From: Bacillota bacterium
Lineage (GTDB): Bacteria > Bacillota > Clostridia > Lachnospirales > Cellulosilyticaceae
DNA length: 64,000 bases
NCBI GenBank assembly: GCA_023410675.1
Contig: JAEYPM010000110.1
Span: 6,647 to 70,646, forward strand
Direction: 5' to 3'
The stretch's first letter is position 1; every line of letters begins with the position of its first letter. Under the pieces are notes generated by a model, which worked only from the letters and a program-made list of their open reading frames with translations, was not told the origin of the DNA and did not search any database. Below, one piece after another: positions 36,075 through 44,714 of the stretch. The translations under genes were made by a program, and so were the position numbers.

Positions 36075-37580
36075 CTAATACATCATCATTTTTTCGTTAT
36101 AGTCTTTTTGAAGATCATATCTTAAATAATTAATCAACTGATTTAAGAAGGTACATGCATCAACATTGGTCACATATTTTTTAGGAAAAATATAACCGTT
36201 ATCGGCTTGGATAAGACCTATCTTAGATGCAGCATAGATAGAATCCTTTGCCCCATTAGAAATTTTTCCATCATCTACAAATGGAGTATAAGCTTCAAGT
36301 GTAGCTATGCCTAGTCTCTCTAGTCCTATTAGCTTCACATTGAGCACATACATATGTTCTCTTGTCATAGAGGTGCCTCCACTAAACTGTCCAGCATCAA
36401 CAAGGCCTGCCTGATAAGCTGCTAATGCATATTTATAATAAGCACTTGATGCACTTAAGTCTTTAAAGGGTGATGTGATCTTGGTTATCTCTTTGTCATC
36501 AGGTATAGGAAGCTGTAATGCTTTTACAAGCATTTTGATGTATTCTTGTTTGGTGATCACTTTGTTTGGAGAAAACTTTGTTATATCATCATCTAATATC
36601 TTCATACTATACATTCTTTTTATATCAGCTTCTGCTGGATGTCCTTTAAGATGTGGTGCTTCTTGGACAGAAAGCTGTTCTATAACAGGTGAAGTTTCTA
36701 CATTCAGCGTGCCTACTTGTTCATCTTCATATAAAAAGCTGTCGCCAACTAATATATTAAATCCAAGGACTCCTTCGCTTCTAATAAATTCTTTATGGTT
36801 ACCTGAAAAACTAATCGCTCCTGGTTCATTGGTATCATACTGAATATCTTTATGTACTGTAAATGTAGGTGTTTCTTCAATAGCGTATTGATCGATTCCC
36901 GCATCTATCATTATATTTCTTCTTTGGGTTTCTGTTTTTGCAAAAGCCTGCTCATAACCATAAATAGGACCATTTACAGAAACAGTTACATAACTATTTC
37001 CACTTGTAGCCGTCACATTTCTATATACAGCATCATATTGGATATCCCCTCTATAATACATAACCCCAGGGGTATAGTCTTCTAATATACTTTTTGTAAA
37101 AGTAGATTGACTTTGATCTAAAGAATAAGTTACACCATCAATAACAATAGTTTCTGTCCATTTTTTCATCTGTGAAGTTTTTGTTAGCTGTTTTCTTTCT
37201 TCTTCATAGATATACTGGGTGTCAAAACTCATACTGCGTGTGACTTTATTTTTCCCATCAGCACTCTGTGCTTTGATAATGTAGTTTTCTACATATTTTC
37301 CTTGTCCTTTTGACTTATCCACTTTTCCAGGTCGAACCTCTATTGTTCCCTCTACAGCTATAGGCACACCTGTAATATAAATGTTTTCTTTATAAGGCAA
37401 TCTAAACTTACTAATGGTTGTTGCTTTTTTCTTTTGAGCAAGTGATGTAATCGTTGGCAACTTAACTCCTGGTGAAATGCCACCAAAATAGCCCATCTCT
37501 CCTTCTGCAGCCCAAAGAGGTGTTACACTTAATAAATATGTAAGCAGTATTGCTGATATTTTCTTAAATTTTGCATTCAC
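36075..37580 (-). CDS. Secreted protein with C-terminal SLH-like repeats
   Basis: 501 residues from GTG 37578-37580 with a GGAGGGAAGG site. The signal peptide ends near PLWA (about residue 24). Residues ~40-300 are beta-rich and not recognised. Residues ~315-490 hold three divergent S-layer homology repeats: one with TKFSPNKVITKQEYIKMLV, one with SPFKDLSASSAYYKYALAAY, and one with TPFVDDGKISNGAKDSIYAA and GLI. SLH domains bind secondary cell wall polymers. It is the only SLH-type protein in the window and the last gene of the DUF1934-galU operon. A cell-wall anchoring role is likely; the N-terminal function is unknown. Confidence 0.78.
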   Translation of the reverse strand: MNAKFKKISAILLTYLLSVTPLWAAEGEMGYFGGISPGVKLPTITSLAQKKKATTISKFRLPYKENIYITGVPIAVEGTIEVRPGKVDKSKGQGKYVENYIIKAQSADGKNKVTRSMSFDTQYIYEEERKQLTKTSQMKKWTETIVIDGVTYSLDQSQSTFTKSILEDYTPGVMYYRGDIQYDAVYRNVTATSGNSYVTVSVNGPIYGYEQAFAKTETQRRNIMIDAGIDQYAIEETPTFTVHKDIQYDTNEPGAISFSGNHKEFIRSEGVLGFNILVGDSFLYEDEQVGTLNVETSPVIEQLSVQEAPHLKGHPAEADIKRMYSMKILDDDITKFSPNKVITKQEYIKMLVKALQLPIPDDKEITKITSPFKDLSASSAYYKYALAAYQAGLVDAGQFSGGTSMTREHMYVLNVKLIGLERLGIATLEAYTPFVDDGKISNGAKDSIYAASKIGLIQADNGYIFPKKYVTNVDACTFLNQLINYLRYDLQKDYNEKMMMY

Positions 37581-37629
37581 TAACCTTCCCTCCTCTTATC
37601 CAATATAGAATACTTCGGTGCATTCTATA

Positions 37630-39366
37630 TCACTGAACAATGACAATACTAGCTGTTATATCCCCAGTAGTTTGTTTGATATTGGCATCTACCATACCGA
37701 TTATTTTATCTCCTGGTTCTAAAAGCCTTAATGGAATCACCTTTCCTTCTTTTACAATAATACTATTTGATGCAAGCTTAATTGATGCACCTACATTCTT
37801 GTTACTAAAAAGTGTCCAGTTTTTATATGCTTTTTGATAATAATACAAGTCTTTTACTTTTATTTCATCTTCACCTATTTCATAGATTGATCCCTTGATA
37901 CTTTCTGTATGGTAAGGAGCATCTGTTATAACCGTAGCCTTGTCTCCTAAAGTAACAATAGTGTACACTGCTCCAATATTACTGTTTTCTCCATATCCCA
38001 AAAAGCCTTCTATGCCATTTGAAACAGGACCATCTTCACTATAAAACTTTGTGCTATGATCAATCGTAAAACTCCTTGGCGTAGGATGGAAATACCATAG
38101 ATTGTTTTCTAACAAGGAAACTGTTTCTACCTCAAACATTTCTCTCTCAACTATCTTTTTAATACGCCCTCTATAAACTTGAAGTTCTCCTGTGGTTTTA
38201 GGGGATGTAATATTGATCAGTGCTGCTTTATTTTCACCACTTACAACAACTTGTGCATAATCGCCAATCATAATGTTGTGGGGTTCTATAAGTCTTTTAT
38301 CTCTTACAATAAGTGTATCTGTTCCCACCGTCAGGTTTTCTCCAGATAAAAGTCTTATCGTTGATGATGTTGCATCGATGATGGTGGTAGATGGAAGTGT
38401 ATTTTGAAATGCTCCTTGAAAATTTAGCTTAGCTGCTGTCTCTTTTCCCATAGACTGTTGTGCGGCTATATAGACAGCTTCGCCTGTATTCTTAAGATTT
38501 CTTGCCATATAATCAGCAGATACCCTCTGACCACTTTTATATATTTCTACAACTTTAGAATCAAATTTAATGGGTAAAACATTGTTATAAGGGCCCCACC
38601 CTGACTTTGTTAAAGCTTGTGCATACTTTATGTTCACTATATTTTTGTAAGCATCTATGCTCACTAGATCTCCTTTGTAAAGGTTGCTTATGTATTTTGT
38701 ATCTTGATCTACTACTATTTCCATAACCTCTTCTTCAACAATACCTGCTCCTAATATCTTCTTAGCAACAAGTACTTTAATCCAATCCCCTTCATTTAAG
38801 CGGCTTAGGGAAAAGGATACGCCTTTTTTAGTAATCGGTGTATTAAGAGGAACATCATAGACGAAAAGAGCACCTTTTTCATCTTGAAGTGTAAGGTTTG
38901 CCTGATCCCCGCTTAGATCCCATGTATGAACCTTTCCATATACCATTTGATAATCATTATAAGCACTAATATAAGTAATCACTTTGTTCTTATTTGTACG
39001 CACATAAATCACATCGCCTGGTTTAATGGCATCTATATCCGTATCTCTAGGGTCAAAATTAAAATATGGAAAAAGTTCATCAATATAACCGATCCTATCT
39101 TCACTTTCATAGTAAGGATCCTTTTCTACAGTAATCTCATTTCTGTAGTAAGTTGCTTTGATAGTCTCTCCATTTCTATTTCTATATACGATATATCCAA
39201 GGTCTGGATCATTTTCCATTACGATACCAATATCTTCATAAATCGTATGACTTTCTGCTTCTTGATACTGATCTTGATCTAAATAGGGTGAGCTATCTGC
39301 CCATACTGTACCTGTCACTGATAAAATGGTTAATGCTACACAAACTATTTTCGTCCATTTTCTCAT
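37630..39366 (-). CDS. Secreted beta-rich protein of unknown function
   Basis: 578 residues with a clean signal peptide (MRKWTKIVCVALTILSVTGT, cleaved after VWA). I do not recognise a family. The mature part alternates short beta-rich segments of the form 'I.PGDVIYVRTNKN.V', 'LNEGDWIKVLVAKK', 'IMIGDYAQVVVSGENKAAL' and 'LEPGDKIIGMVDAN'. These suggest four or more repeated small beta-barrel (OB/SH3-like) units. There are no membrane spans after the signal and no anchor motif. It lies 29 bases after galU and 49 bases before the SLH-like gene, so it may work with that protein at the wall. The PEGA protein (60965-62314) has similar 'EGDIVKLVY' segments. Confidence 0.7.
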   Translation of the reverse strand: MRKWTKIVCVALTILSVTGTVWADSSPYLDQDQYQEAESHTIYEDIGIVMENDPDLGYIVYRNRNGETIKATYYRNEITVEKDPYYESEDRIGYIDELFPYFNFDPRDTDIDAIKPGDVIYVRTNKNKVITYISAYNDYQMVYGKVHTWDLSGDQANLTLQDEKGALFVYDVPLNTPITKKGVSFSLSRLNEGDWIKVLVAKKILGAGIVEEEVMEIVVDQDTKYISNLYKGDLVSIDAYKNIVNIKYAQALTKSGWGPYNNVLPIKFDSKVVEIYKSGQRVSADYMARNLKNTGEAVYIAAQQSMGKETAAKLNFQGAFQNTLPSTTIIDATSSTIRLLSGENLTVGTDTLIVRDKRLIEPHNIMIGDYAQVVVSGENKAALINITSPKTTGELQVYRGRIKKIVEREMFEVETVSLLENNLWYFHPTPRSFTIDHSTKFYSEDGPVSNGIEGFLGYGENSNIGAVYTIVTLGDKATVITDAPYHTESIKGSIYEIGEDEIKVKDLYYYQKAYKNWTLFSNKNVGASIKLASNSIIVKEGKVIPLRLLEPGDKIIGMVDANIKQTTGDITASIVIVQ

Positions 39367-39395
39367 ATCTTTTCCCCTCCATCATCCATTTCAGT

Positions 39396-40271
39396 CTATT
39401 CTTTAAAAGATGCTGTTAACGCTATAAGATATTTTTTGAATTCTTCTCTAAGGTCGTTCCTATCTAAAGCAAACTCAACCGTAGCTTGTAAAAATCCCAT
39501 TTTATTTCCAACATCATAACGTTTGCCTTCAAAACAGTAAGCATACATTGCTTGATTTTTGGATAATTTGTTGAGTGCATCCGTCAGTTGTATTTCTCCT
39601 CCTGCTCCTACTTCTTGCTTCTCTAAATAAGAAAAAATGTCAGGGGTCATAATATACCTTCCAAGTGCTGCAATATTGGTTGGTGCATCATCTACTGGCG
39701 GTTTTTCTATCATATTTCTAACCATATATATGTCCTCTTCAATACAGGTTCCATCGATAATGCCATATTTATTGACTTCACTATGAGCCACAGGTTGAAC
39801 ACCTAATATAGTGGTCTGATACTTATCATAAACATCTATCATCTGCTTAAGCACAGGAACTTTAGATGTAATAACGTCATCTCCCAAAAGAACTGCAAAA
39901 GGTTCATCCCCAATAAATGTTCTTGCTGTATACACTGCATGCCCAAGTCCTCTAGGTTCTTTTTGTCTAATATAATAAATATTTGCAATCTGGGAAATTG
40001 ATCTTGCTAAATCTAAAAGCTCTTCATTTCCTTTCTTTTCTAACTCTAACTCAAGCTCAACCGATTTATCAAAGTGGTCTTCTATAGCTTTTTTTGTGCG
40101 ACCTGTCACAATAATAATATCTTCTATTCCTGAAGCAACTGCTTCTTCTACAATATATTGAATCGTCGGTTTATCTACTATCGGAAGCATTTCTTTTGGT
40201 TGAGCCTTTGTCGCTGGTAAAAATCTTGTTCCAAGTCCAGCTGCTGGTATAATTGCTTTTTTAATTCTCAT
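39396..40271 (-). CDS. galU: UTP-glucose-1-phosphate uridylyltransferase
   Basis: 291 residues from ATG 40271; the open frame extends 20 codons further, but that part overlaps the upstream gene and AAGGGG lies just before 40271. The signature AAGLGTRFLPATKAQPKEML, VDKPTIQYIVEEAVASGI, GDDVI and MIEKP are typical, as is the length. It makes UDP-glucose, feeding ugd and glycan or glycolipid synthesis. It is the second gene of a four-gene operon that continues into two secreted proteins, an unusual setting for galU. Confidence 0.95.
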   Translation of the reverse strand: MRIKKAIIPAAGLGTRFLPATKAQPKEMLPIVDKPTIQYIVEEAVASGIEDIIIVTGRTKKAIEDHFDKSVELELELEKKGNEELLDLARSISQIANIYYIRQKEPRGLGHAVYTARTFIGDEPFAVLLGDDVITSKVPVLKQMIDVYDKYQTTILGVQPVAHSEVNKYGIIDGTCIEEDIYMVRNMIEKPPVDDAPTNIAALGRYIMTPDIFSYLEKQEVGAGGEIQLTDALNKLSKNQAMYAYCFEGKRYDVGNKMGFLQATVEFALDRNDLREEFKKYLIALTASFKE

Positions 40272-40299
40272 ATTGCACCCCTTGCCTTCTACCATCTTT

Positions 40300-40698
40300 T
40301 TATATTCTTTTGATACTATATATATTATCACTTATTTTAGCTTGCTGCATCCACAATTCATAATAAAGCTTAAGCTGAAAATGTGATAACTCTCTGGTCA
40401 TTTCAATTCTTTTTGTTACAACGCTTAAGTCCATGTTGCCAAATCCAGTAGGATAGGAAGTATTGTAACAAAATCCCTCACGAAATTCTAAATTCGTATT
40501 AATACTCCCTTGTCTTTTTACATAGACTATATTATCTTTTATTTTAATAGTTGTTTTTATCTTTTGCTCTGGATCACTAAAAATAAGATAAATAGCAAAG
40601 TTTTTTTCTGCTATCGAAGCTTCATAGGTTACTTCATTCATTTCCTGATGAACTTCATAGATTTGCTTATCCAGCACAATAATCTTGCCTTGCTCCAT
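40300..40698 (-). CDS. DUF1934 / YwiB-like small protein
   Basis: 132 residues with AGGTGG four bases before the ATG. The C-terminal half (REGFCYNTSYPTGFGNMDLS, then VVTKRIEMTRELSHFQLKLYYEL) follows the DUF1934/YwiB pattern 'T.YG.MD....T......L......L.Y.L', a calycin-like beta barrel of unknown function. The N-terminal half fits (FSDPEQKIKTTIKIKDNIVY). There is no signal peptide. It lies 28 bases before galU and probably opens that operon. Confidence 0.7.
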   Translation of the reverse strand: MEQGKIIVLDKQIYEVHQEMNEVTYEASIAEKNFAIYLIFSDPEQKIKTTIKIKDNIVYVKRQGSINTNLEFREGFCYNTSYPTGFGNMDLSVVTKRIEMTRELSHFQLKLYYELWMQQAKISDNIYSIKRI

Positions 40699-40767
40699 AG
40701 TTCCACCTATTTCTCAATAATAATCTTATTTTATCATAGATCACCTATTAATTACCATCATTCTCTT

Positions 40768-40796
40768 GAAGTTGTAATTTGTTTGTTATACAATAT
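40768..40796 (+). promoter_or_regulatory. Promoter of the FAD oxidoreductase gene
   Basis: TTGAAG (40768-40773), a 17-base spacer and TACAAT (40791-40796), 57 bases before the start codon. Confidence 0.6.
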
Positions 40797-40852
40797 GATT
40801 CATACGAATTTTCAATCTATTATAAAAAGCAATAAAGGAGTTTCAAAAACAT

Positions 40853-42712
40853 ATGCTTGCACAAGGTTTTATGAAGAAGTTTAGAAAATCTATGAAACAC
40901 GGACTACTCATTTTACTACTTATTTTATTATTCCCTATTTTTTTATTTTTTAACAGTCATACCCAGTATCCTACTTATGATATTGTTGTCGTAGGAAGTG
41001 ACCCAGAGGGTATTAGCAGCGCTATAGCTGCTACGCGTCTGGGAAAAAAAGTGCTCATAATAGATAGTCGAAGCGAAGTAGGTGGCTTATATACCAGCGG
41101 TATGCTCTGTATGCTTGATCTCAACTATGCAGAAGCTAACAGTACAAAAATAGTCAATGAAGGTATTTTTGCAGAATTTTATCGTAATATTGGAGATGAT
41201 GGTGCTATTGATATTAAAGAAACAAAAAAGTATTTTATGGACTTAATTCATCAAAATAATATTACACTTATCCTAAACGCTAGCGACTTTAGACCTATAT
41301 TATTAGATAAAAAAGCTGTGGGGCTTTCCTTTGATAAAGATGGAAAAACCTTTTCTATAGCTTGTGGTATGCTTATTGATGCGTCACGTGATGCACAAAT
41401 AGCACGCCTAGCAGGCGTTCCTTATACACTCGGTCGTGAAGATCTGGGTATGAAAGACTGCCATGCTGCCTCTACCTTAGTATTTTCTGTAAAGGGCGTG
41501 GATTGGGAACGGGTAAAAGAATATCTTAATACAGATGATTCTATGTATACTGGTGCTACTTCTAAAGTTGCTTGGGGTTATGAAGAGATGCTTAACTATC
41601 GCCTCAGCTCTCTTGATGTGCAGTTAAGAGCACTGAACCTGGCTCTTCAAAAGGATGGGAGCGTGGTCATCAATGCTCTTCAAATTTTCGAAGGGGACTT
41701 ACTTGCTCCAAACTATGAAAACTATATCCGTGAAAAAGGGAAAGCTGAACTTAAGGAAATCGTTCCTTATCTGCAAAAAAATGCTCCTGGATTTGAAAAT
41801 GCCTCTTTATATAAAGTGGCCGATGAGCTCTATATTAGGGAAGGGGTTCACATTATAGGCGAAGATAGGCTAACTGGTGAGGATATTTTTGCAAACAAAG
41901 ACTATATTAATAAAATTGCATATGGTAGTTATCCTCTTGATTTACAGTCTACCAAAAGAGATCGCACGGGAGGAACCATTTTATCAGGGCGCAACCTATA
42001 TACTATTCCCCTTGGCGTTACAATTCCTAAAGGAATTGATAATCTTTTCGTCGTTGGTCGCAGTGCAAGCTATGATAGTATTGCACATAGTAGTGCCAGA
42101 ACTGTTCCTGTAGGTATTGCTGTAGCTCAAGCAGCAGGCATCACTGCCGCCTACTGTATCGACAACAACCTAACACCACGCATAGCAAATAGAGATACGA
42201 ACCACTTTGGCGAAATAAGAAAGCTTCTCGAAAACGCCCGCGTTGAATTAAACACACCACTTCCATCAAATGAGGAAGGCAATGAATGGTATTGGCGTTA
42301 CATCAAACGGCTAAGGTCAGGTGCTCTATTATCCAAAGAATATAATTATACAAATGACTATAGAATTGGAGAACCTGCACAAAATGGTATTGTTCATAGA
42401 ATATTAAAGCTTACAGAGGCAAATTCCAACATTCCAACTCCTAAGCTACCTATTGAGCCTCACGATAATTTAGTAACAGAAGATTGGTTATTAAAAGTCG
42501 TTAATCATCTCCTAAGCAGCAACTACCCTTCCTTTAAGCAGCTTTATAAAGATGAAATTATTGATACTACTACTTTTCGTGAATTATCAAAAACTAATAC
42601 TATAAATAATGAACATGTATACGCTATTATGGATCAAGTGCTGTATGAATTACGTACTAGAAACAATATGCACATCCCCTCTCTAGACAAAATTATTCGC
42701 TATGACAGATAA
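40853..42712 (+). CDS. Membrane-anchored FAD-dependent oxidoreductase
   Basis: 619 residues. An N-terminal hydrophobic anchor (about residues 18-35, LLILLLILLFPIFLFF) precedes an FAD-binding fold (YDIVVVGSDPEGISSAIAAT, then KVLIIDSRSEVGGLYTSGM). The GSDPEG nucleotide loop is the variant seen in the FAD_oxidored (pfam12831) family instead of GxGxxG. The second FAD motif is near residue 400 (GIDNLFVVGRSASYDSIAHS), and the C-terminal ~150 residues are helical. AAAGGAG lies 12 bases before the ATG; a second in-frame ATG at codon 7 is possible. Substrate unknown. If the anchor is a signal, the flavin domain would be outside the membrane, which is unusual. Confidence 0.82.
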   Translation: MLAQGFMKKFRKSMKHGLLILLLILLFPIFLFFNSHTQYPTYDIVVVGSDPEGISSAIAATRLGKKVLIIDSRSEVGGLYTSGMLCMLDLNYAEANSTKIVNEGIFAEFYRNIGDDGAIDIKETKKYFMDLIHQNNITLILNASDFRPILLDKKAVGLSFDKDGKTFSIACGMLIDASRDAQIARLAGVPYTLGREDLGMKDCHAASTLVFSVKGVDWERVKEYLNTDDSMYTGATSKVAWGYEEMLNYRLSSLDVQLRALNLALQKDGSVVINALQIFEGDLLAPNYENYIREKGKAELKEIVPYLQKNAPGFENASLYKVADELYIREGVHIIGEDRLTGEDIFANKDYINKIAYGSYPLDLQSTKRDRTGGTILSGRNLYTIPLGVTIPKGIDNLFVVGRSASYDSIAHSSARTVPVGIAVAQAAGITAAYCIDNNLTPRIANRDTNHFGEIRKLLENARVELNTPLPSNEEGNEWYWRYIKRLRSGALLSKEYNYTNDYRIGEPAQNGIVHRILKLTEANSNIPTPKLPIEPHDNLVTEDWLLKVVNHLLSSNYPSFKQLYKDEIIDTTTFRELSKTNTINNEHVYAIMDQVLYELRTRNNMHIPSLDKIIRYDR

Positions 42713-42727
42713 CAAAGAACCTAAAAA

Positions 42728-42754
42728 GCCACATTAGAATTATTCTAATGTGGC
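42728..42754 (-). terminator. Terminator overlapping the ddl stop codon
   Basis: GCCACATTAGA (42728-42738) pairs with TCTAATGTGGC (42744-42754). On the minus strand it is followed by TTTTTAGG. The ddl stop (42740-42742) is inside the hairpin. It also lies 16 bases past the stop of the convergent oxidoreductase gene and may serve it weakly. Confidence 0.75.
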
Positions 42755-43792
42755 TCCTTCTATAAGTTTTGTAATAAGTTCTCTAATAGGAATTCCTTCT
42801 GCTTCAAAAAGCATAGGATACATACTGATTGATGTAAAACCAGGAATCGTATTAATTTCATTGAAAATAACTTTCCCATTTTGCTTAACAAAGAAATCTA
42901 TCCTTGCAAAGCCTTTACCTGATACAGCAATAAAAATATCCCTTGCATAGCTTCTTATCTCGTCTTTAATTTCCTCTGGAAGGTCAGCATCTACTATAGT
43001 CCTTGATTCTCCACTATTATATTTCGCATCAAAGTCATAAAATGCTGCCCCTGTCACGATTTCACCTACACCTGATACCATAAAGTTATCATTTCCAAGT
43101 ACAGCTGTTTCTACTTCTCTTCCTACTATTGTCTCTTCTACGAGTATCTTTTCATCATATTGTGCTGCTATATATAAGGCCTTAGTCAGTTCTTCTTTAT
43201 TAGTCGCCTTAGATACACCTACTGAGGATCCTGTATTTGCTGGTTTTACAAAGTACGGATATGGAAAAGCTCTTTCTATTTTTTGTATAGCCCTAGTAAT
43301 ATTTTCACATTCTGCTTTTTTAATGACTACATATTTTGCCTGTGGCACACCAATCTTATCAGCTATAATCTTCGTAATCACTTTATCCATTGACATAGCT
43401 GATGCGGCAACACCACAACCAACAAATGGTATCTGTGCTAACTGGCATAATCCTTGAACCGTTCCATCTTCACCATATTTACCATGAAGTATTGGAAACA
43501 CAGCATCTATACTAATAAATACATTTTCTCCACTTTCTTTTACGAGCCAAAGTCCTTTATGTGTGGCATCTGGGCTTAAAATAGCTGGAATACCTTGACT
43601 CTCCCATTTATGCGTAATCAAATTTTCGATTGGCCCTTTATATAAAAGCCACTTACCCTCTTTAGTAATCCCAACTGGATAAATCTCATAGTACTCCTGA
43701 TCTATGTTCGTTAAAATGGTAGTTGCAGATCTAAGAGATATATCATGCTCTGTTGACTGACCACCAAACAATAGTAGTAAATTTTTTTTCAT
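42740..43792 (-). CDS. ddl: D-alanine-D-alanine ligase
   Basis: 350 residues, ATP-grasp fold. LLLFGGQSTEHDISLRSA opens the protein; ILHGKYGEDGTVQGLCQLA, YPYFVKPANTGSSVGVSKAT, ARIDFFVKQ and the metal-binding IFNEINTIPGFTSISMYP are present. It joins two D-alanines for peptidoglycan. The omega-loop region reads AAFYDFDAKYNSGE, with the tyrosine-lysine typical of D-Ala-D-Ala rather than D-Ala-D-Lac ligases. GGGAGG precedes the ATG. It is probably its own transcription unit, given the 169-base gap with an inverted repeat before spoIIR. Confidence 0.95.
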   Translation of the reverse strand: MKKNLLLLFGGQSTEHDISLRSATTILTNIDQEYYEIYPVGITKEGKWLLYKGPIENLITHKWESQGIPAILSPDATHKGLWLVKESGENVFISIDAVFPILHGKYGEDGTVQGLCQLAQIPFVGCGVAASAMSMDKVITKIIADKIGVPQAKYVVIKKAECENITRAIQKIERAFPYPYFVKPANTGSSVGVSKATNKEELTKALYIAAQYDEKILVEETIVGREVETAVLGNDNFMVSGVGEIVTGAAFYDFDAKYNSGESRTIVDADLPEEIKDEIRSYARDIFIAVSGKGFARIDFFVKQNGKVIFNEINTIPGFTSISMYPMLFEAEGIPIRELITKLIEGATLE

Positions 43793-43812
43793 TTTCTATC
43801 CTCCCAAATATA

Positions 43813-43858
43813 GAATTCACATGTTAGCTTTTGAACTTAATCCTTCTTATGTGAATTC
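43813..43858. repeat. Inverted repeat upstream of ddl
   Basis: GAATTCACAT (43813-43822) and ATGTGAATTC (43849-43858) form a 10-bp inverted repeat. The right arm also sits in a perfect palindrome, GTGAATTCAC (43851-43860). It lies 21-66 bases upstream of the ddl start. It may be an operator or leader hairpin. The GAATTC core also recurs in the repeats at 53691-53851. Confidence 0.5.
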
Positions 43859-43961
43859 ACTTAAACAAAATCCTTATGCCATGTTTTTTGCCTATGTCTA
43901 TTTTAGTACCTTTAGGATAAATATTCAATATAAAGAATTTCTCTTTATAATATATTACAAT

Positions 43962-44639
43962 TTATGGAAATTGTTTCTCTTTTTCTCTGTTGATTCTATT
44001 TTTCTCATTTATTGTATCTACTATTTTGAATCTTATCTGATAGTCATTACTATTGAGTCCACTTATGACGCTCAGCTGTTCCTTATTTAGATGCTCTTCT
44101 AATTCTTGTTTACCTTCTAAAGGAACAACCCCTGTAGCCGCATCAACATAACACAATGGTGGAAACATGACACACCACCAATTTTCTCCTTTTCCTTCTC
44201 CAATAATAATTCTGAATGCCTCATAAGTTCCCGCAGGAAAAACAACGTCTCCATAAGCTTTTGTAGGAAAACTTGCCTCCCCTAGGCTGCAGTATACTCC
44301 ATAACTTTTATTAGAGCCTTCAATGGTTTCTTTAGCTATTGCTTGCATTTGGTTTAAATTTTGCCTAATTTTTTGCCTGGTTTCTTCCACACTTTTAGAG
44401 TCTTTAAGAATCGGTTGCATATAGTCGATCACTCTATCCTTTACCTTTTGCTTCAAAAGTTGGTCTTCAACTGTATCACTGTTTGCAACAACATGAAAAC
44501 GTATCATTCCTTTAGATAAGTCTTCTACTTTGTTTTGTGCATAAAAAGTAAGGGTTTTATATAAAACTGAAGTAGTAAAAATAATGATTGATAGGGCAAA
44601 TACTATGTAAACTATATTTTTCTTAATTATATAATACAT
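43962..44639 (-). CDS. spoIIR: Stage II sporulation protein R
   Basis: 225 residues. An N-terminal membrane span or signal (about 9-28) is followed by the SpoIIR core: IRFHVVANSDTVEDQLLKQK, VKDRVIDYM, FPAGTYEAFRIIIGEGKGEN and NWWCVMFPPLCYVDA. Family members are made in the forespore and secreted to activate SpoIIGA, which processes pro-sigma-E in the mother cell. AGGAGG lies eight bases before the ATG and overlaps a hairpin arm (44640-44650). The neighbouring ger operon reads in the same direction. Confidence 0.93.
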   Translation of the reverse strand: MYYIIKKNIVYIVFALSIIIFTTSVLYKTLTFYAQNKVEDLSKGMIRFHVVANSDTVEDQLLKQKVKDRVIDYMQPILKDSKSVEETRQKIRQNLNQMQAIAKETIEGSNKSYGVYCSLGEASFPTKAYGDVVFPAGTYEAFRIIIGEGKGENWWCVMFPPLCYVDAATGVVPLEGKQELEEHLNKEQLSVISGLNSNDYQIRFKIVDTINEKNRINREKEKQFP

Positions 44640-44694
44640 AACTTTTCCTCCTAGAACTTGAATGATAGTATCATTATTTCCATGAGGAAAAGTT
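44640..44694 (-). promoter_or_regulatory. Hairpin that can hide the spoIIR ribosome site
   Basis: On the minus strand AACTTTTCCTC (44694-44684) is perfectly complementary to GAGGAAAAGTT (44650-44640), which contains most of the spoIIR AGGAGG site. A second stem, AATGAT/ATCATT with a 3-base loop (44661-44675), lies between the arms. There is no T-run, so it is not a terminator. The structure ends immediately before the ATG and would block ribosome binding when folded; that effect is inference. Confidence 0.5.
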
Positions 44695-44714
44695 TTTATA
44701 CACCAGTATATTAT

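Noticed and set aside
36475..36843. 122-residue plus-strand reading frame antisense to the SLH-like gene
   Set aside because: Fully inside a well-supported gene on the other strand, with no ribosome site and an amino acid composition typical of antisense shadow.
40510..40884. 124-residue plus-strand reading frame
   Set aside because: It is antisense to the DUF1934 gene, runs across the promoter of the oxidoreductase gene and has no ribosome site.
42740..43792. Vancomycin-resistance D-Ala-D-Lac ligase
   Set aside because: The omega-loop region reads YNSG as in ordinary Ddl, and no vanH, vanX or vanS/R genes are nearby.
43821..44090. 89-residue plus-strand reading frame between ddl and spoIIR
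   Set aside because: Very Phe/Tyr/Ile-rich, overlaps the spoIIR 3' end on the other strand, and has no ribosome site.
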